A stretch of 64,000 nucleotides of DNA from Conus ventricosus (taxonomy: Eukaryota; Mollusca; Gastropoda; Neogastropoda; Conidae), in NCBI GenBank assembly GCA_018398815.1, contig CM031620.1:59529055-59593054 (forward strand). Reading direction: 5' to 3'. Shown here piece by piece: positions 59,098 through 64,000 of this stretch. The stretch's first letter is position 1; every line of letters starts with the position of its first letter. The position numbers and the translations under genes were made by a program. The notes beneath the pieces are model-generated. The model did not search any database. It was not told the DNA's origin and worked only from the letters and a program-made list of their open reading frames with translations.

Positions 59098-59700
59098 GAG
59101 GCAGTTTAGAAAGAGGTAGTCTTGATAGGTAACCCCAACAGAGCCGGCCTGTAAAGAGAGGTAGCCTTGATAGCCCCACAGAGCCAGCCTGTAAAGAGAG
59201 GTAGCCTTGATAGGTAGCCCTAACAGAGCCAGCCTGTAAAGAGAGGTAGCCTTGATAGGTAGCCCTAACAGAGCCAGCCTGTAAAGAGAGGTAGCCTTGA
59301 TAGGTAGCCCTAACAGAGCCAGCCTGTAAAGAGAGGTAGCCTTGATAGCCCCAACAGAGCCATCCTGTAAAGAGAGGTAGCCTTGATAGGTAGCCCCAAC
59401 AGAGCCGGCCTGTAAAGAGAGGTAGCCTTGATAGCCCCAACAGAGCCAGCCTTTAAAGAGAGGTAGCCTTGATAGGTAGCCCCGACAGAGCCAGCCTGTA
59501 AAGAGAGGTAGCCTTGATAGGTAGCCCCAACAGAGCCAGCCTGTAAAGAGAGGTAACCTTGATAGGTAGCCCCAACAGAGCCAGCCTGTAAAGAGAGGTA
59601 GCCTTGATAGGTAGCCCCAACAGAGCCAGCCTGTAAAGAGAGGTAGCCTTGATAGGTAGCCCCAACAGAGCCAGCCTATAGAGAGTGGTAGCCTAGAAAA
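59098..59700. repeat. 45-bp satellite, about 13 copies
   Basis: Unit GTAAAGAGAGGTAGCCTTGA + TAGGTAGCCCCAACAGAGCC + AGCCT; some copies lack the TAGGTAG part. Confidence 0.95.
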
Positions 59701-59904
59701 CGTGGTTACAGGGTCGGGACAACTAAAAGAAGGCTAAGCCAGAGAAAAGGTTACAAAGAGCCAATCCAGAGAGATGGGTAGCCTCGAAGAGAACTAGCCC
59801 CAAAAGAAAGATAATCTAAAAGAGGACCAGACGACCAAGACGAGGCCAGCGTAGAGAGGTAGTCAAGAAGACGGCCAGCCTAGAAAGCCTAAATGAAAGT
59901 CAAC

Positions 59905-60235
59905 CCTGAAAGAGAACCTAGACGAGGTATAGCCCATAAAGAGTGAAAATCTAGACGAGGGATAGCCCATAAAGAGGGAAAATCTAGACGAGGGATAGCC
60001 CATAAAGAGGGAAAATCTAGACGAGGGATAGCCCATAAAGAGGGAAAATCTAGACGAGGGATAGCCCATAAAGAGGGAAAATCTAGACGAGGGATAGCCC
60101 ATAAAGAGGGAAAATCTAGACGAGGGATAGCCATAAAGAAGGAAAATCTAGATGAGGTATAGCCCATAAAGAGGGAAAATCTAAACGAGGGATAGCCCAT
60201 AAAGACGAAGAACCTCGACGATGGAGAAACCCATA
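59905..60235. repeat. 33-bp satellite, about 9 copies
   Basis: Unit GACGAGGGATAGCCCATAAA + GAGGGAAAATCTA. Confidence 0.95.
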
Positions 60236-60294
60236 AAGAGGAAGAACCAAGACGAGGGATAGCACAGATCGAGAAGTAGCTTAGAAGACAGCCA

Positions 60295-60296
<2 letters not shown>

Positions 60297-60350
<54 letters not shown>
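60297..60350. repeat. (GA)n microsatellite
   Basis: GA run between two satellites. Confidence 0.95.
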
Positions 60351-60352
<2 letters not shown>

Positions 60353-60439
60353 AGTCTGAACAGAAAGAGGCAGCCAGGAAGAAAGCTAGCCGTGAAAGAG
60401 AGAGAACCTAGAAGATAGCCAGCCCACAAAGAGAGGCCA

Positions 60440-63400
60440 GAAAGAGAGGCAGCTCAGAAGACACCCAGCTTGAAAGAGAGCCAGCCTTAATGGAGAGTTG
60501 ACCTTGAGGAGATCCAGCCTGGAAAGAGAGCCAGCCTTAATGGAGAGTTCGCCTTGAGGAGATCCAGCCTTGAAAGAGACCCAGCCTTAATGGAGAGTTG
60601 ACCTTGAGGAAACCCAGCCTGGAAAGAGAGCCAGCCTTAATGGAGAGTTCGCCTTGAGGAGATCCAGCCTTGAAAGAGAGCCAGCCTTAATGGAGAGTTG
60701 ACCTTGAGGAGATCCAGCCTGGAAAGAGAGCCAGCCTTAATGGAGAGTTCGCCTTGAGGAGATCCAGCCTTGAAAGAGATCCAGCCTTAATGGAGAGTTG
60801 ACCTTGAGGAAACCCAGCCTGGAAAGAGAGCCAGCCTTAATGGACAGTTAACCTTGAGATCCAGCCTTGAAAGAGAGCCAGCCTTAACGGACAGTTAACC
60901 TTGAGATCCAGCCTTGAAAGAGAGCCAGCCTTAACGGACAGTTAACCTTGAGATCCAGCCTTGAAAGAGAGCCAGCCTTAATGGAGAGTTAACCTTGAGA
61001 TCTAGCCTTGAAAGAGAGCCAGCCTTAATGGAGAGTTAACCTGAGATCTAGCCTTGAAAGAGAGCCAGCCTTAACGGACAGTTAACCTTGAGATCCAGCC
61101 TTGAAAGAGAGCCAGCCTTAATGGAGAGTTAACCTTGAGATCTAGCTTGAAAGAGAGCCAGCCTTAATGGAGAGGGTTTTAACCTTGAGATCCAGCCTTG
61201 AAGAGAGCCAGCCTTAACGACAGTTAACCTTGAGACAGCCTTGAAAGAGAGCCGTCCTTAAACCAGACAGTTAAAACCCTTGAGAACTTAGCTTGAAAGA
61301 GAGCCAGCCTTAATAGAAGTTAACCTTGAGATCCAGCCTTGAAAGAGAGCCAGCCTTAACGGACAGTTAACCTTGAGATCCAGCCTTGAAAGAGAGCCAG
61401 CCTTAATGGAGAGTTAAACCTTGAGATCTAGCCTTGAAAGAGAGCCAGCCTTAATGGAGAGTTAACCTTGAGATCTAGCCTTGAAAGAGAGCCAGCCTTA
61501 ACGGACAGTTAACCTTGAGATCCAGCCTTGAAAGAGAGCCAGCCTTAATGGAGAGTTAACCTTGAGATCTAGCCTTGAAAGAGAGCCAGCCTTAATGGAG
61601 AGTTAACCTTGAGATCCAGCCTTGAAAGAGAGCCAGCCTTAACGGACAGTTAACCTTGAGATCCAGCCTTGAAAGAGAGCCAGCCTTAACAGACAGTTAA
61701 CCTTGAGAACTAGCCTTGAAAGAGAGCCAGCCTTAACGGACAGTTAACCTTGAGATCCAGCCTTGAAAGAGAGCCAGCCTTAACGGACAGTTAACCTTGA
61801 GATCCAGCCTTGAAAGAGAGCCAGCCTTAATGTAGAGTTAACCTTGAGATCCAGCCTTGAAAGAGAGCCAGCCTTACAGAGAGTTAACCTTGAGATCCAG
61901 CCTTGAAAGAGAGCCAGCCTTAACGGACAGTTAACCTTGAGATCTAGCCTTGAACGAGAGCCAGCCTTAATGGAGAGTTAACCTTGAGATCCAGCCTTGA
62001 AAGAGAGCCAGCCTTAATGGAGAGTTAACCTTGAGATCTAGCCTTGAAAGAGAGCCAGCCTTAACGGACAGTTAACCTTGAATCCAGCCTTGAAAGAGAG
62101 CCAGCCTTAACGGACAGTTAACCTTGAGATCTAGCCTTGAACGAGAGCCAGCCTTAATGGAGAGTTAACCTTGAGATCCAGCCTTGAAAGAGAGCCAGCC
62201 TTAACGGACATTTAACCTTGAGATCTAGCCTTGAAAGAGAGCCAGCCTTAACAGACAGTTAACCTTGAGAACTAGCCTTGAAAGAGAGCCAGCCTTAACG
62301 GACAGTTAACCTTGAGATCCAGCCTTGAAAGAGAGCCAGCCTTAACGGACAGTTAACCTTGAGATCCAGCCTTGAAAGGTAGCCAGCCTTAATGGAGAGT
62401 TAACCTTGAGATCTAGCCTTGAAAGAGAGCCAGCCTTAATGGAGAGTTAACCTTGAGATCCAGCCTTGAAAGAGAGCCAGCCTTAACGGACAGTTAACCT
62501 TGAGATCCAGCCTTGAAAGAGAGCCAGCCTTAACGGACAGTTAACCTTGAGATCTAGCCTTGAAAGAGAGCCAGCCTTAATGGAGATTAACCTTGAGATC
62601 CAGCCTTGAAAAGAACCAGCCTTAAGGAGAGTTAACCTTGAGATCCAGCCTTGAAAGAGAGCCAGCCTTAACGGACAGTTAACCTTGAGATCTAGCCTTG
62701 AAAGAGAGCCAGCCTTAATGGAAGTTAACCTTGAGATCCAGCCTTGAAAGAGAGCCAGCCTTAATGGAGAGTTGACCTTGAGATCTAGCCTTGAAAGAGA
62801 GCCAGCCTTAATGGAGAGTTGACCTTGAGATCTAGCCTTGAAAGAGAGCCAGCCTTAATGGAGAGTTAACCTTGAGATCTAGCCTTGAAAGAGAGCCAGC
62901 CTTAACGGACAGTTAACCTTGAGATCCAGCCTTGAAAGAGAGCCAGCCTTAATGGAGAGTTAACCTTGAGATCTAGCCTTGAAAGAGAGCCAGCCTTAAT
63001 GGAAGGTTAACCTTGAGATCCAGCCTTGAAAGAGAGCCAGCCTTAACGGAAGTTAACCTTGAGATCCAGCCTTGAAAGAGAGCCAGCCTTAACAGACAGT
63101 TAACCTTGAGAACTAGCCTTGAAAGAGAGCCAGCCTTAACGACAGTTAACCTTGAGATCCAGCCTTGAAAGAGAGCCAGCCTTAACGGACAGTTAACCTT
63201 GAGATCCAGCCTTGAAAGAGAGCCAGCCTTAATGTAGAGTTAACCTTGAGATCCAGCCTTGAAAGAGAGCAGCTTTAACGGAGAGTTAACTTGAGATCCA
63301 GCCTTGAAAGAGAGCCACCTTAACGGACAGTTAACCTTGAGATCTAGCCTTGAACGAGAGCCAGCCTTAATGAAGAGTAACCTTGATGATCTAGCCTTGA

Positions 63401-64000
63401 AAGAGAGCCAGCCTTAATGGAGAGTTAACCTTGAGATCTAGCCTTGAAAGAGAGCCAGCCTTAACGGACAGTTAACCTTGATATCCAACCTTGAAAGAGA
63501 GCCAGCTTAACGGACAGTTAACTTGAGATCTAGCCTTGAACGAGAGCCAGCCTTAATGGAGAGTTAACCTTGAGATCCAGCCTTGAAAGAGAGCCAGCCT
63601 TAACGGACAGTTAACCTTGAGATCCAGCCTTGAAAAGAGCGCCTTAACAGACAGTTAACCTTGAGAACTAGCCCTGAAAGAGAGCCAGCCTTAACGGACA
63701 GTTAACCTTGAGATCCAGCTTGAAAGAGAGCCAGCCTTAACGGACAGTTAACCTGAGATCCGCCTTGAAAGAGAGCCAAGCCTTAACGGACAGTTAACCT
63801 TGAGATCTAGCCTGACGAGAGCAGCTTAACGGACAGTTAACTGAGATCCAGCCTTGAAAGAGAGCCAGCCTTAACGGACAGTTTACTTGAGATCTAGCTT
63901 GAAAAGAGCCAGCCTTACGGACAGTTAACCTTGAGATCCAGCCTGAAAGAGAGCCAGCCTTAACGGACAATTAACTTGAGATCCAGCCTTGAAAGAGAGC
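60440..64000. repeat. 50-bp then 47-bp satellite, runs off the window
   Basis: From 60460 to about 60850 the unit is 50 bp (GAGCCAGCCTTAATGGAGAG + TTGACCTTGAGGAGATCCAG + CCTTGAAAGA) with two alternating variants. From about 60850 it is 47 bp (…TTGAGATCCAG…), with roughly 65 copies to the end. Variant markers recur about 1.40 kb apart. Confidence 0.97.

Noticed and set aside
60440..64000. CRISPR array
   Set aside because: Units are contiguous without unique spacers in eukaryotic DNA; it is a satellite.

Overview
The window is eukaryotic, intron-rich, repeat-saturated animal DNA. Only one protein-coding gene of the host is recognisable: alkylglycerol monooxygenase (AGMO, formerly TMEM195), a tetrahydrobiopterin-dependent, membrane-bound di-iron enzyme that cleaves the ether bond of alkylglycerols. 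It lies on the + strand in at least 11 coding exons between about 6.0 and 52.8 kb. Exon order, intron phases and the summed length (about 430-440 codons) agree with animal AGMO (human about 445). Non-LTR elements, tRNA-derived SINEs and very dense mini- and microsatellites suggest a lophotrochozoan, most likely a mollusc; this is inference from style, not from a marker gene.

Layout. 0-6 kb: 5' flank with a hairpin-bearing 55-bp minisatellite, microsatellites and a minus-strand LINE reverse-transcriptase relic. 6.0-6.12 kb: first recognised AGMO exon. 6.1-13.5 kb: intron 1 with a hammerhead-like motif, two head-to-tail truncated LINEs whose 3' ends share two RNA hairpins, a 21-bp perfect palindrome, microsatellites and a LINE fragment. 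13.5-22.9 kb: exons 2-5, separated by a 40-bp array, a 44-bp perfect inverted repeat around TA tracts, a duplicated 3' splice site and a 27-bp array. 24.2-27.6 kb: a decayed jockey-like LINE. 28.0 kb: exon 6. 29.2-37.5 kb: an LTR retrotransposon with 2.2-kb LTRs, 5-bp target duplication and tRNA-Pro primer site, but no reverse transcriptase. 38.0-52.8 kb: exons 7-11 with many minisatellites, two of which start exactly at splice donors, plus a hAT-like MITE and a GC-rich duplication next to a hammerhead-like core. 53-64 kb: two SINEs and a succession of purine-rich satellites, ending in a 47-bp satellite with about 1.4-kb higher-order periodicity that runs off the window.

Exons 2, 5, 6, 7, 10 and 11 are clean. 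Exons 1, 3, 4, 8 and 9 carry single-base insertions or deletions, mostly in short homopolymers. The two LTRs of the retrotransposon also differ mainly by one-base indels. I therefore favour residual consensus error over pseudogenisation, but the window alone cannot settle it.
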